In this document: positions 15,710-24,255 of the stretch, in pieces | Layout of the letters: the number at the start of each line of letters is the position of its first letter | How positions within the stretch are numbered: the first letter of the stretch is position 1 | NCBI GenBank assembly: GCA_017642535.1 | Contig: JAGCOW010000013.1 | Span: forward strand, 1 to 47,817 | Length of the DNA: 47,817 nt | Reading direction: 5' to 3' | Origin: Bacteroidales bacterium | GTDB lineage: Bacteria > Bacteroidota > Bacteroidia > Bacteroidales > UBA1715 | Program-made: the position numbers and the translations under genes | The notes under the pieces: model-generated | What the model saw: the letters and a program-made list of their open reading frames with translations, nothing else | What the model was told of the DNA's origin: nothing | Database searches by the model: none

Positions 15710-16822
15710 ATGAAAAAAGTCCTTTTTATTGACCGAGACGGCACGTTGTTGCAGGAACCTATTGAAGACGAACAAATAGATTCGTTTGCAAAATTTGCGT
15801 TTTTACCGAATGTAATCTCTTCTTTGAAAAATATAGTGCAATATACAGATTATGAATTGGTTATGGTGACAAATCAAGATGGTTTGGGAACGGAATCGTT
15901 CCCCGAAGATACTTTTTGGCCTGTGCATAATTTGATGTTGGATATATTGAAGAGCGAAGGGATAGAATTCGCCGACATGATTATTGACGAAACCTTTGAA
16001 TGGGAAAACAAACCCACGCGCAAACCGGGAATCGCCTTGTTGGGAAAATATGTGACGGGCGACTATGACTTGGCTCATTCCTATGTGATAGGCGACAGAA
16101 ATACCGATGCGCAGTTGGCGGTGAATTTAGGTTGTAAATCCTTGTTACTGAGAGGAAACCATCTGACAGAGGCATTGCTTCCCGACTCGTGTGAACTGGT
16201 TGCCGATTCGTGGAGCGAGATAGCACAACGACTGACGTTCCCGTTGCGTTTCGCACACGTTGTTCGTAATACGAATGAGACGAAAATTGATATAGAATTA
16301 TTGCTCGATGGTCGTGGAAAGTCCGAAATATCTACGGGAATAGGCTTTTTTGACCACATGTTGGAGCAATTGGCACGTCATTCCAACTGCGACCTGAAAA
16401 TTAAGGTGCAAGGTGATTTGCACGTTGACGAACACCACACCATTGAAGACACGGGCATAGCATTGGGAGAGGCGTTTTTGCAGGCGTTGGGCAAAAAAGA
16501 ACGTATCGAACGCTATGGATACCTCTTGCCTATGGATGATTCCTTGGCACAGGTTGCCATTGATTTCTCGGGTCGTCCGTGGTTGATTTGGAATGTGGAA
16601 TTTAAGCGCGAGATGGTTGGCGAACTGCCTACCGAAATGGTGTATCATTTCTTCAAATCATTCTGCGACGCGGCAAAGTGCAACTTGAACGTGACCGTTT
16701 CGGGCGATAACGAGCATCATAAGATAGAAGCAATTTTCAAGGCGTGGGCGAAATCTATTAAAATGGCAGTTTCACGCAACTTGAACAATCAGTTGTTGCC
16801 ATCGACCAAAGGGTTGTTGTAG
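15710..16822 (+). CDS. hisB: Bifunctional histidinol-phosphatase / imidazoleglycerol-phosphate dehydratase
   Basis: This 370-residue protein joins two histidine-biosynthesis enzymes. Residues 1-165 are a HAD phosphatase with FIDRDGTLL at 6-14, VTNQDGLG and a late GDRNTDAQLA. Residues 175-370 are the dehydratase, with the metal-binding HVDEHHTIEDTG and EHHKIEAIFKA. ATG 15710 gives MKKVLFIDRDG. ATG 15701 would overlap the preceding stop and add three residues. The gene sits behind mutS and glutaminyl cyclase and not with the other his genes, which are absent from the window. Confidence 0.93.
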   Translation: MKKVLFIDRDGTLLQEPIEDEQIDSFAKFAFLPNVISSLKNIVQYTDYELVMVTNQDGLGTESFPEDTFWPVHNLMLDILKSEGIEFADMIIDETFEWENKPTRKPGIALLGKYVTGDYDLAHSYVIGDRNTDAQLAVNLGCKSLLLRGNHLTEALLPDSCELVADSWSEIAQRLTFPLRFAHVVRNTNETKIDIELLLDGRGKSEISTGIGFFDHMLEQLARHSNCDLKIKVQGDLHVDEHHTIEDTGIALGEAFLQALGKKERIERYGYLLPMDDSLAQVAIDFSGRPWLIWNVEFKREMVGELPTEMVYHFFKSFCDAAKCNLNVTVSGDNEHHKIEAIFKAWAKSIKMAVSRNLNNQLLPSTKGLL

Positions 16823-16832
16823 AAATTTGTGA

Positions 16833-16862
16833 GGTGAATAATCACCCTTTTGCATTTTTTCC
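16833..16862 (+). terminator. Weak possible terminator after hisB
   Basis: GGTGA (16833-16837) and TCACC (16842-16846) can pair around ATAA and are followed by the T-rich CTTTTGCATTTTTT. The five-base stem is short, so this is a low-confidence call. The remaining spacer to 17016 shows only a promoter element. Confidence 0.35.
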
Positions 16863-16981
16863 GTTGTTTTGAGACAGCGTCTTGAATGTAATGCAGGGTA
16901 GGAAATCCATAGGTTTTTGTCAGGATAAAAAAATAATCAAATTTTTTTTGCTCTATGCAGTATAAATCTTAAAGAAAGTTC

Positions 16982-16989
16982 TATTTTTG
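16982..16989 (+). promoter_or_regulatory. Bacteroidales -7 element (TATTTTTG)
   Basis: TATTTTTG matches TAnnTTTG and lies 28 bases before the TPR protein start. Confidence 0.55.
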
Positions 16990-17016
16990 CACCACAAATA
17001 ATTTAATAGCAAAAAA

Positions 17017-17700
17017 ATGGCAGAAGAATCTCAAAACGTAGGTCAATTGGAGCAAATTGGCGAATCAGTTTCTAAAATAGAAAAATTCTTTGAAGATAAT
17101 AAAAAGACTATCTCAATTGTTGTTGTTGTCGTTGCAGTGTTGATTTGTGGTTTCTTTGCATATAAAAATCTGTATTTGACCAAACAACAAGACAAGGCAT
17201 TGGCTGCAATGTGGCAAGCACAACGTGCATTTGACGAAGATTCGTTCCAAATAGCATTATATGGTAATGAAAATGTTACAGGTTTTGTAGATGTTATTGA
17301 CGAATACAGCAACACAAAGGCAGGAAACACGGCATATTATTATGCTGGTTGTTGTGCAATGAAACTTGGCGAATTTGAGGATGCTGTAAAATATTTGAAG
17401 AAATTCTCTACTGATGACCCGATTTTGGAACCGCTGTCAATCGGTTTGTTGGGTGACGCATATTGCGAATTGAATGAGTTGGACAAAGCAGTTTCAAAAT
17501 ATGAGAAAGCTGCTAAAGTTGCCGACGATGAGTATATGAGTCCGATGTTCTTGTCGAAAGCAGGACTTGTATATGAAAAACTTGGAAAATATAACAAAGC
17601 TCTTGATGTTTATGAGAAGATAAAAAAAGAATATGACAATTCTCCTCAAGCAGCTTCAATAGACAAGTACATAACGAGAGCTAACTTGTTGAAGAAATAA
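17017..17700 (+). CDS. Membrane-anchored tetratricopeptide-repeat protein
   Basis: This 227-residue protein has a short cytoplasmic N-terminus, one membrane helix at residues 29-49 ([20 protein letters not shown]) and a C-terminal region with about three TPR units ([62 protein letters not shown]). The plan resembles YfgM-like proteins, which hold TPRs on the periplasmic side of the inner membrane, perhaps as a chaperone partner. That is inference. Its TAA overlaps the ATG of ribH by one base, so translation is coupled. A TPR gene directly before ribH is common in Bacteroidales. Confidence 0.75.
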   Translation: MAEESQNVGQLEQIGESVSKIEKFFEDNKKTISIVVVVVAVLICGFFAYKNLYLTKQQDKALAAMWQAQRAFDEDSFQIALYGNENVTGFVDVIDEYSNTKAGNTAYYYAGCCAMKLGEFEDAVKYLKKFSTDDPILEPLSIGLLGDAYCELNELDKAVSKYEKAAKVADDEYMSPMFLSKAGLVYEKLGKYNKALDVYEKIKKEYDNSPQAASIDKYITRANLLKK

Positions 17701-18179
17701 TGGCTACATCGTTAAAAAATCTTTCTGAATACGATAGTAAATCTGTTCCTAACGCATCGGAACTTTCCATTGGAATTGTTGTTGCGGAATGGAATATGGA
17801 TGTGAACAACAAACTTTTGCAAGGAGCCATCGAGGCATTGCAAAAGCATGGTGTTGCAGAAAAGAATATCATCGTAAATTACGTTCCCGGTTCTTTTGAA
17901 TTGACCTATGGAGCGCGAATCCTTGCCGAAAATTATGATGTTGACGCAATTATCGTAATTGGTACGGTAATTCAAGGCGAAACGCCTCATTTCACATATA
18001 TTTGTCAGTCGGTTTCATACGGAATTACTGAATTGAACTTGTCATACGACTTGCCGTTCATTTTTGGCGTGCTTACGGTCAATACCAAGGAACAGGCAAT
18101 GGACAGAGCTGGTGGCAAATACGGCAACAAGGGAGTAGAGGCGGCAATTACCGCCATAAAAATGGCTTTATACAATTAA
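17700..18179 (+). CDS. ribH: 6,7-dimethyl-8-ribityllumazine synthase
   Basis: This 159-residue enzyme condenses 5-amino-6-ribitylaminouracil with 3,4-dihydroxy-2-butanone 4-phosphate, the penultimate step of riboflavin synthesis. Conserved stretches are [11 protein letters not shown] near residue 61, VIQGETPHF near 98 (with the active-site His) and [18 protein letters not shown] near 121. The length is normal for the family. No FMN riboswitch is visible upstream, and no other rib genes are in the window. Confidence 0.93.
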   Translation: MATSLKNLSEYDSKSVPNASELSIGIVVAEWNMDVNNKLLQGAIEALQKHGVAEKNIIVNYVPGSFELTYGARILAENYDVDAIIVIGTVIQGETPHFTYICQSVSYGITELNLSYDLPFIFGVLTVNTKEQAMDRAGGKYGNKGVEAAITAIKMALYN

Positions 18180-18211
18180 GGCAAATCATTTTTCCGTGTA
18201 GATAAAATTTC

Positions 18212-18219
18212 TATATTTG
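18212..18219 (+). promoter_or_regulatory. Bacteroidales -7 element (TATATTTG)
   Basis: TATATTTG matches TAnnTTTG and lies 32 bases before the DUF2520 gene, the first of four tightly packed genes. Confidence 0.55.
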
Positions 18220-18251
18220 TTCGTCAAAAAAAGAACAATGTTTTTTCTGTT

Positions 18252-19025
18252 ATGAAAGTTGTCATTATTGGGGCTGGAAATGTAGGAACTCACTTTGCCA
18301 GAGCATTGAAATCTGTTGACGTTGAAGTCTTACAGATTGTTAGTAGGACTATGAAATCGGCGGTAGAGTTGGCTTCGGAAATTGGTTGTGCATTTGCGAC
18401 TGATATTCAGGATGTGAATAAAAATGCCGACGTTTATTTCTTGTGCGTGTCTGATAGTGCAATCGTTCCTGTTTTGCGACAATTGAAGGTCGGTGAAAAA
18501 ATGATTGTTCATATGTCGGGAACCGTCGGAATGTCGGTGTTTTATGACTATGCGTTGAATTATGGTTGTGTATATCCGTTGCAGACTTTTTCTAAGTTCA
18601 AGGACTTGAACTACTCGGAGATACCATTCTTTATAGAGGCAAATAGTGATGAAAATCAAAAAATGCTGATGGATTTGCTGAAATTGATTTCACCACAAAT
18701 CTATACGCTGAATTCTCAGCAACGAAGCATTCTTCATCTCTGTGCCATTATGGTGAACAATTTTTCAAACCATTTATGTACGTTGGCAGAAATGCTGATG
18801 AAGGAAAATCAGTTGCAATTCGACGTATTGAAACCGTTGTTGCGCGAAACAACCGATAAGATTATGAAATATTCTCCGTATGTTTCCCAAACTGGTCCGG
18901 CTGTTCGTGGCGATACATTTATAATGGAGAAACATCGCGATATTTTGAAGAATCATAAAGAGATATTAGATATTTACAATGCCATAAGCGATAGCATTGT
19001 AAAAACACATTCAGAAGATAAATAA
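18252..19025 (+). CDS. Rossmann-fold and DUF2520 domain protein
   Basis: This 257-residue protein opens with a dinucleotide-binding motif IIGAGNVGTHFARAL. Its C-terminal helical half (about residues 125-250) matches the DUF2520 type, with YPLQTFSKF and AIMVNNFSNHL. The architecture resembles NADP-dependent oxidoreductases related to ketopantoate or pyrroline-5-carboxylate reductases. The substrate is unknown. It begins an operon with a KdsC-like phosphatase, a UbiA prenyltransferase and maf, with gaps or overlaps of 1-4 bases. Confidence 0.8.
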   Translation: MKVVIIGAGNVGTHFARALKSVDVEVLQIVSRTMKSAVELASEIGCAFATDIQDVNKNADVYFLCVSDSAIVPVLRQLKVGEKMIVHMSGTVGMSVFYDYALNYGCVYPLQTFSKFKDLNYSEIPFFIEANSDENQKMLMDLLKLISPQIYTLNSQQRSILHLCAIMVNNFSNHLCTLAEMLMKENQLQFDVLKPLLRETTDKIMKYSPYVSQTGPAVRGDTFIMEKHRDILKNHKEILDIYNAISDSIVKTHSEDK

Positions 19026-19026
19026 G

Positions 19027-19548
19027 ATGGGAAAATTCAAGGATACATTAAAGAATATAAAAGCGTTTGTTTTTGATGTTGACGGCGTGTGGACCAACGG
19101 ATTCATATACGTTGACGGAAACGGGCTACAAATGCGTACGACCAATGTAAAGGACGGATATGCAATTCATTATGCTTCGAAGTTGGGGTATCCCGTCGCT
19201 ATCATTACAGGAGGAAAATGTACGTCGATTATAGGTCGTTTCAACGATTTGGGCGTGAAGGACGTGTATATAGAGGCGAGTAACAAGGTTGTGTATTTTG
19301 AACAATTTCTTGAAAAATATAATCTGAAAGCAAAAGATGTGATGTATATGGGCGATGATTTACCTGATTATCGTGTGATGAAGATGTGTGGGGCAAAGGT
19401 TTGTCCGGCCGATGCAGCTCACGAGATTCAAGAAATTGCCGATTATATTTCTGATAAAAAAGGTGGACAAGGTTGTGTTCGCGATGTAGTGGAACAAACC
19501 TTGCGTGCCCAAGATAAGTGGATGAAAAAAGAGGCGTTTGTTTGGTAA
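19027..19548 (+). CDS. KdsC-like HAD phosphatase (KDO-8-phosphate phosphatase family)
   Basis: This 173-residue HAD hydrolase has no cap domain. Motif I is FDVDGVWTNG (Asp17 and Asp19), motif II lies at AIITGGK, and motif IV is YMGDDLPDYRVM. This is the plan of KdsC, which removes phosphate from 3-deoxy-D-manno-octulosonate 8-phosphate in lipopolysaccharide core synthesis. The family match is good. Substrate assignment is by family only, because no other kds gene is nearby. It ends one base into the next gene. Confidence 0.82.
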   Translation: MGKFKDTLKNIKAFVFDVDGVWTNGFIYVDGNGLQMRTTNVKDGYAIHYASKLGYPVAIITGGKCTSIIGRFNDLGVKDVYIEASNKVVYFEQFLEKYNLKAKDVMYMGDDLPDYRVMKMCGAKVCPADAAHEIQEIADYISDKKGGQGCVRDVVEQTLRAQDKWMKKEAFVW

Positions 19549-20471
19549 TGAAAGATTTTTTGCATTTAATACGATATAGGAACTTGTGTATAATCATAGC
19601 AACAATGATTATCATTCGCTATGCGTTGATAGGCGTGTTTATGCCATTCCAGTTGTCAACGGTAGGATTCGTATTACTTGTCGTTGCCACCGTTTGCCTT
19701 TCGGCGGCAGGATACATCATCAACGATTATTTTGATGTGAACGCCGATATGATGAACAGACCCGATAAGGTTATTATCGGAAAATCAATCAACCGAAGAA
19801 ATGCGATGATTTTTCATTGGATTTTCAATATTGTTGGTTGTGTTTGTGGTGCGTTGGTTTCATTTGGCATAGGTTTGCCTAAATATAGTTTTATATTCTT
19901 GTTTATTGCCGGTGTTTTGTGGTTTTATTCCACTACGTTCAGCAAAGAACCTGTTTTGGGAAATGTTGTTATTGCCCTGTTGGTGGCATCAGTACCAATT
20001 ATTGAGATTTTGTTTGAAATGTTGCCGTTACTGTCGTTGCCGATGGATATACTACAACAATTGCATATCCGTTTTGAGGAACTTTTTGTATGGGGATTGG
20101 GATATACGCTCTTTGCTTTTTTACTGACGTTACAGCGAGAAATGGTGAAGGATATTGAAGATTTGGAAGGCGATAGGACTTACGGTAGAAATACATTGCC
20201 CATAGCATTCGGACTCAAGGCGGCACGAATATGCACTTTTGGAGTAAGTGTTGTTGTGATTGCAGGTATTGTTGTTTCGCAAATATGCAAGTTATCTGAT
20301 ACTTTTTCATTGATATTTATCAATGTTTGTATTACGTTACCATTATTATATGGATTGTTTGTCTTTGTCAAGGCAGATTCGTCAGAAGAATACGCAAAAG
20401 TAAGTTTCATATTGAAACTGGTTATGTCGATGGGTTTGCTGTATTTGCCTTGTTATATGTTTTTGAAATGA
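19548..20471 (+). CDS. UbiA-family prenyltransferase (geranylgeranylglycerol-phosphate type)
   Basis: This 307-residue integral membrane protein has about eight or nine helices. The two prenyl-diphosphate/Mg-binding Asp motifs are NDYFDVNADMMNRPDK near residue 63 and KDIEDLEGDRTYGRNTLP near 201. Bacteroidetes proteins of this kind are usually annotated as geranylgeranylglycerol-phosphate geranylgeranyltransferase-like, though the true acceptor in bacteria is uncertain. I chose ATG 19548, which overlaps the preceding TAA by one base, over an upstream in-frame start inside the phosphatase gene. Confidence 0.82.
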   Translation: MKDFLHLIRYRNLCIIIATMIIIRYALIGVFMPFQLSTVGFVLLVVATVCLSAAGYIINDYFDVNADMMNRPDKVIIGKSINRRNAMIFHWIFNIVGCVCGALVSFGIGLPKYSFIFLFIAGVLWFYSTTFSKEPVLGNVVIALLVASVPIIEILFEMLPLLSLPMDILQQLHIRFEELFVWGLGYTLFAFLLTLQREMVKDIEDLEGDRTYGRNTLPIAFGLKAARICTFGVSVVVIAGIVVSQICKLSDTFSLIFINVCITLPLLYGLFVFVKADSSEEYAKVSFILKLVMSMGLLYLPCYMFLK

Positions 20472-21052
20472 TTCTTTCTCAAAAGCTTAACGGTTTTCAC
20501 CTTATTTTAGGTTCTGCATCGCCTCGTCGCAAGGAATTATTGGCTGGTTTGGATATTCCGTTCACTATTCTTGTGAAAAAAACCGACGAACAAGTTGATG
20601 CATCTTTGGCAAAGGAAGATATACCATTGGCAATTGCCGAACAAAAGTTTCTTGCTCTTGAATCGGATCTCAAGAATGACGATTTTTTAATCACGGCCGA
20701 CACCTTGGTGCTCTGTCACGAGCATATAATGGGAAAACCAAAGACGATCGCCGAGGCCAAGGAAATGATTCAGTTTTTGTCGGGAAAGACACACAAGGTT
20801 ATTACTGGCGTATGTATTGGCACTAAGGAGCGACACACCTCGTTTCGCGATGTGGCAGAGGTTACGTTTACTATGATTTCCGACGAAGATATCTCATATT
20901 ACGTTGAAAAATATGCTCCGCTTGATAAGGCGGGAGCGTATGGTGTACAAGAATGGATTGGCTATGTAGGAATCGAGAAAATTGTCGGTTCGTATTATAC
21001 GGTGATGGGCTTGCCCGTACAAAAATTGTACGAGGAAATTTTACGTTTTTAG
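20468..21052 (+). CDS. maf: Maf-like nucleotide pyrophosphatase
   Basis: This 194-residue protein carries the Maf signature LGSASPRRKELLAGL near residue 14 and the catalytic TADTLV stretch near 76, with GKPKTIAEAKEM just after. Maf proteins hydrolyse dTTP/UTP or modified NTPs as a house-cleaning activity. ATG 20468 overlaps the UbiA stop by four bases, whereas longer in-frame starts lie deep inside the UbiA gene. It is the last gene of the operon and a terminator hairpin follows. Confidence 0.9.
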   Translation: MILSQKLNGFHLILGSASPRRKELLAGLDIPFTILVKKTDEQVDASLAKEDIPLAIAEQKFLALESDLKNDDFLITADTLVLCHEHIMGKPKTIAEAKEMIQFLSGKTHKVITGVCIGTKERHTSFRDVAEVTFTMISDEDISYYVEKYAPLDKAGAYGVQEWIGYVGIEKIVGSYYTVMGLPVQKLYEEILRF

Positions 21053-21069
21053 TTTCTCATTTTTTTTGT

Positions 21070-21101
21070 AAAAATAGAGAAGGAATTACTCTATTTTTTT
21101 T
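21070..21101 (+). terminator. Rho-independent terminator after maf
   Basis: AATAGAG (21073-21079) pairs with CTCTATT (21089-21095), and the right arm runs into TTTTTT. It ends the operon that begins at 18252. Confidence 0.7.
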
Positions 21102-21166
21102 GGTCATTCTAATTTTTTTTTCGTTACTTGCATCCCGCAAAACGTAAGGATAAAATACTAATATGG

Positions 21167-21173
21167 AAGGAGG
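21167..21173 (+). promoter_or_regulatory. Strong Shine-Dalgarno sequence before mgtE
   Basis: AAGGAGG lies 7 bases before the mgtE ATG. It is the one textbook ribosome-binding site I noticed in this window, where most genes have none, as usual in Bacteroidetes. Confidence 0.7.
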
Positions 21174-21180
21174 ATAGTCT

Positions 21181-22533
21181 ATGCATTTCGAACTAACAAA
21201 AGATTTTATCGCCTACCTGAAATCTCTTATTGAAGTTCAGGACGTAGAGAAAATTTTAGAATGTTTTTCGGATGCCCATCCTGCCGATATAGCCGATATC
21301 CTTGAACAGTTAACCAACGAAGAAGCCAATTACGTTTTCTTACAATTTCAGCCAAGTGTTGAAGCAAGTATTCTCGTTGAGTTGGAAGACGAGCAACTTG
21401 ACCGTTTGTTGACGGTGATTCCTGCCGAAATCATTGCGACCGACCTCATTGAGAAAATGGATTCCGATGATGCCGCCGATATTTTGCAGACTTTGCCAGA
21501 ACGTATCAAAACCGAGGTTTTGGCAAAAATGTCCGACAAGGAACAGGCGAGTGACATTGCCGACTTGTTGGATTACGACGAAGACACTGCCGGTGGTTTG
21601 ATGGCGACTGAGCTTGTTCGTGTGAATAAGAATTGGAACGTACAAAAATGTATTCTCGAGATTCGCAAGCAGGCAGGTGAGGTTGATAACATGATGAACG
21701 TGTATGTGGTTGATGATGACGACGTTCTCGTTGGAATGTTGCCGATTGCCCGTTTGGTCTTGGCTGGCGAGAGTGCCGTGATTTCTGATATTTATGATGA
21801 TGAGGTCATTTCGGTGCCGACGAGTATGCCTTCGGAGGAACTTGCCCGATTAATGGATAAATATGCCTTGTTGGTCGTTCCTGTCGTTGATTCTCTCAAT
21901 CGCTTGAAAGGTCGCGTTACGGTCGATGACGTTGTCGATGTGATTCGTGAAGAAGCAGAGAAAGATTATCAGATGCAAGCTGGTTTGACTCAAGATGTTG
22001 ATGACAACGATACTATGCTCCGTCAGACAATGGCACGACTTCCGTGGCTTTTTGTCGGTTTGTTGGGTGGCGTTTTGAGTTCTCGTGTAATCGGCGTTTT
22101 TGAAGATGATATTGCTCGAAATGCAAGTCTGACCTTGTTCCTCCCGTTGCTTGCCGCTATGGGTGGTAACGTGGGTGTGCAGTCGTCGTCGATTATGGTG
22201 CAAAGTATTGCTGGAGGAACGTTAAAACTGACTTCTATCTGGATGAAAATTTTCCGTGAATTTTTAGGCGGATTGTTAATCGGTGTTATTTGTTCTGTCG
22301 TTTTATTCCTTTATAACTGGTTGTCGGGTAATGATTTACAATTGACGTCGGTCGTAAGTTTCTCGTTATTGGTAATTATAGTTTTTGCTTCGTTGTTCGG
22401 AACATTTGTTCCGTTGGCGTTGGAAAAATGCAAGATAGACCCTGCAATAGCCACAGGGCCGTTCGTAACCACCACGAACGATATCGTGTGTTGTTTGCTT
22501 TATTTTTCAATAGCCCGCAGTTTGCTTATTTAA
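21181..22533 (+). CDS. mgtE: MgtE-family magnesium transporter
   Basis: This 450-residue channel has an N-terminal cytoplasmic helical superhelix domain (residues about 15-135, rich in HPADIADILEQL- and DDAADILQTLP-like units). A pair of CBS domains (about 140-255) follows, and then five membrane helices (about 285-450) with LAAMGGNVGVQSS and the conserved pore stretch DPAIATGPFVTTTND. It imports Mg2+ and the N-domain and CBS pair sense intracellular Mg2+. No M-box-like riboswitch is evident in the 128-base upstream spacer, which holds a terminator and a strong ribosome-binding site. Confidence 0.93.
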   Translation: MHFELTKDFIAYLKSLIEVQDVEKILECFSDAHPADIADILEQLTNEEANYVFLQFQPSVEASILVELEDEQLDRLLTVIPAEIIATDLIEKMDSDDAADILQTLPERIKTEVLAKMSDKEQASDIADLLDYDEDTAGGLMATELVRVNKNWNVQKCILEIRKQAGEVDNMMNVYVVDDDDVLVGMLPIARLVLAGESAVISDIYDDEVISVPTSMPSEELARLMDKYALLVVPVVDSLNRLKGRVTVDDVVDVIREEAEKDYQMQAGLTQDVDDNDTMLRQTMARLPWLFVGLLGGVLSSRVIGVFEDDIARNASLTLFLPLLAAMGGNVGVQSSSIMVQSIAGGTLKLTSIWMKIFREFLGGLLIGVICSVVLFLYNWLSGNDLQLTSVVSFSLLVIIVFASLFGTFVPLALEKCKIDPAIATGPFVTTTNDIVCCLLYFSIARSLLI

Positions 22534-22552
22534 AGGTAAATTGATACCTTTG
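22521..22552 (+). promoter_or_regulatory. Full Bacteroidales promoter (TTTG-N20-TACCTTTG)
   Basis: TTTG at 22521-22524 and TACCTTTG at 22545-22552 have the 20-base spacing expected of -33 and -7 boxes. It is the best promoter match noticed in the window, just before the DUF1573 gene. Confidence 0.65.
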
Positions 22553-22560
22553 TGTTGATT

Positions 22561-23046
22561 ATGAAACGATTTTTATTCATAGTGCTTATTTTTTCGTGTG
22601 TGTGTGCGAGTTGCTCACGGGCAAAATATCTCCAAAAACACGCAACTAAGGCACATATTGAGTTCAAGGAGGGTCGCCACGATTTTGGAAATGTCATTTT
22701 CGGACAACCTGCAAAATACGATTTCGTGTTTACCAATACGGGAATCGACACGCTTGTCATAAGCGAAGTGCAAAGCACGTGTGGTTGCACAATACCTGTT
22801 TGGTCGCAAGAACCAGTGCCACCAAAGGGAAAAGGCGTTATAGAAGTTTCATACGACACACGACGAAGCGGACCCTTTGAGAAGGGAATAACCGTTTTTT
22901 CGAATGCCGACAACAGTGCGATATTGCTTGTTATTGCAGGATATGTGACTACAAATCCTCATAAAGCGATTTTAGGAAATTCAAGAATTACAAACGACAC
23001 GTCCGCAGTGCAACACGACGAAGTGGACGTACAAATAAACGAATAG
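22561..23046 (+). CDS. DUF1573 lipoprotein
   Basis: This 161-residue protein has a lipobox VCASC (Cys18). A single immunoglobulin-like DUF1573 domain follows, with HDFGNVIFGQPAKYDFVFTN, the conserved STCGCTIPVW near residue 75 and a typical strand pattern. Such domains are common in exported Bacteroidetes proteins, and their role is unknown. It starts at ATG 22561, because the in-frame GTG or TTG before it would sit in the promoter. The aminotransferase gene follows after 2 bases. Confidence 0.8.
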   Translation: MKRFLFIVLIFSCVCASCSRAKYLQKHATKAHIEFKEGRHDFGNVIFGQPAKYDFVFTNTGIDTLVISEVQSTCGCTIPVWSQEPVPPKGKGVIEVSYDTRRSGPFEKGITVFSNADNSAILLVIAGYVTTNPHKAILGNSRITNDTSAVQHDEVDVQINE

Positions 23047-23048
23047 AA

Positions 23049-24254
23049 ATGCCACGAGTATCAGATAGAGGTTTGTTAATGCCAGCGTCGCCAATTCGAC
23101 GCTTGGTGCAGTATGCTGATGAAGCGAAGCAGCGTGGAGTGGAAGTGCTCCATTTGAATATCGGTCAACCAGATTTGCCAACGCCAGATTTGGCTGAATC
23201 GGCAATGCATCAATATACAGGGAAATATATCCCATATTCGCATTCGGCGGGAAATTTGTCGTTGCGTGAAAAATTGGCTGAATATTATAAGCAAATTGGA
23301 ATAGAAATTTCGAGCGAAGATATTCTTATTACTACGGGTGGTTCCGAAGCAATTTGCTTTGCCTATTACAGTATTTTGAATTATGCCGATGAGGTAATCG
23401 TCCCTGAACCGTATTATGCTAATTATTATGGTTTTACGACGGAAACGGGTGCTCGTATGATTCCAGTTCGTTCAACGATTGAGACGAATTTTGCCCTACC
23501 GTCGATAGAAGATTTTGAGGATGCTCTTACGCCGCAGACCAAGGCGATTATGCTTTGTAACCCGAATAATCCTACGGGACATGTGTATAGCCAGAAGGAA
23601 CTTTCGCATATTCGAAATCTTGTTCGTAAATATGATTTGTTTTTGATTTGTGATGAGGTTTATCGTGATTTCTGTTACGACAGCGAACATTATTCGGTAA
23701 TGAATCTCAAGGGAATAGAAGAAAATACCATTTTAATTGATTCATTCTCAAAACGATACAATGTTTGTGGTATTCGTATTGGTGCTATGATTACTCGAAA
23801 CCGTGATGTGATTGCCACGGCGATGAAATTTGCTCAGGCACGTTTGAGTCCGCCGTCAATGGGACAGTTGATTGCCGAATCGTTGTTGGACACGCCGGCA
23901 AGTTTCTTGAAAAAATCGGCAGAAGAGTATAAGGCACGTCGAGATTATATCATTCCTGCGTTGAACGAAATCAAGGGGGTTCGTTCTCCAATGCCCGACG
24001 GAGCATTTTATTCCGTAGTAGAATTGCCTGTTGACGATGTAGATAAATTCTGCCGTTGGTTATTGGAAGAGTTTGAGTATGAGGGCTCTACGGTAATGCT
24101 TGCACCAGGAACAGGTTTCTATACAGGTAAAAAACAAGGTGTTCATCAGGTGCGTATTGCCTATATTCTTGAAATGGATAAGTTGAAAAAAGCTGTTCGC
24201 TGTTTGAAACAAGCACTCAAAGTTTATCCAGGTCGGACCATAGAACAGGATTAG
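23049..24254 (+). CDS. PLP-dependent aminotransferase, class I/II
   Basis: This 401-residue enzyme is a fold-type I aminotransferase. Residues 30-45 read VEVLHLNIGQPDLPTP, and the PLP-contact stretches are TTGGSEAICFAY, NPNNPTGHVYS near 177 and the Schiff-base lysine in SFSKRYNVCGIRIG near 235. Relatives act as aspartate, tyrosine or aromatic aminotransferases. The exact amino acid cannot be told from sequence alone. The lipid kinase gene starts 1 base after its stop. Confidence 0.88.
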   Translation: MPRVSDRGLLMPASPIRRLVQYADEAKQRGVEVLHLNIGQPDLPTPDLAESAMHQYTGKYIPYSHSAGNLSLREKLAEYYKQIGIEISSEDILITTGGSEAICFAYYSILNYADEVIVPEPYYANYYGFTTETGARMIPVRSTIETNFALPSIEDFEDALTPQTKAIMLCNPNNPTGHVYSQKELSHIRNLVRKYDLFLICDEVYRDFCYDSEHYSVMNLKGIEENTILIDSFSKRYNVCGIRIGAMITRNRDVIATAMKFAQARLSPPSMGQLIAESLLDTPASFLKKSAEEYKARRDYIIPALNEIKGVRSPMPDGAFYSVVELPVDDVDKFCRWLLEEFEYEGSTVMLAPGTGFYTGKKQGVHQVRIAYILEMDKLKKAVRCLKQALKVYPGRTIEQD

Positions 24255-24255
24255 G

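Noticed and set aside
21053..21180. Magnesium riboswitch before mgtE
   Set aside because: The spacer is only 128 bases, begins with the maf terminator and shows no M-box-like conserved stretches.
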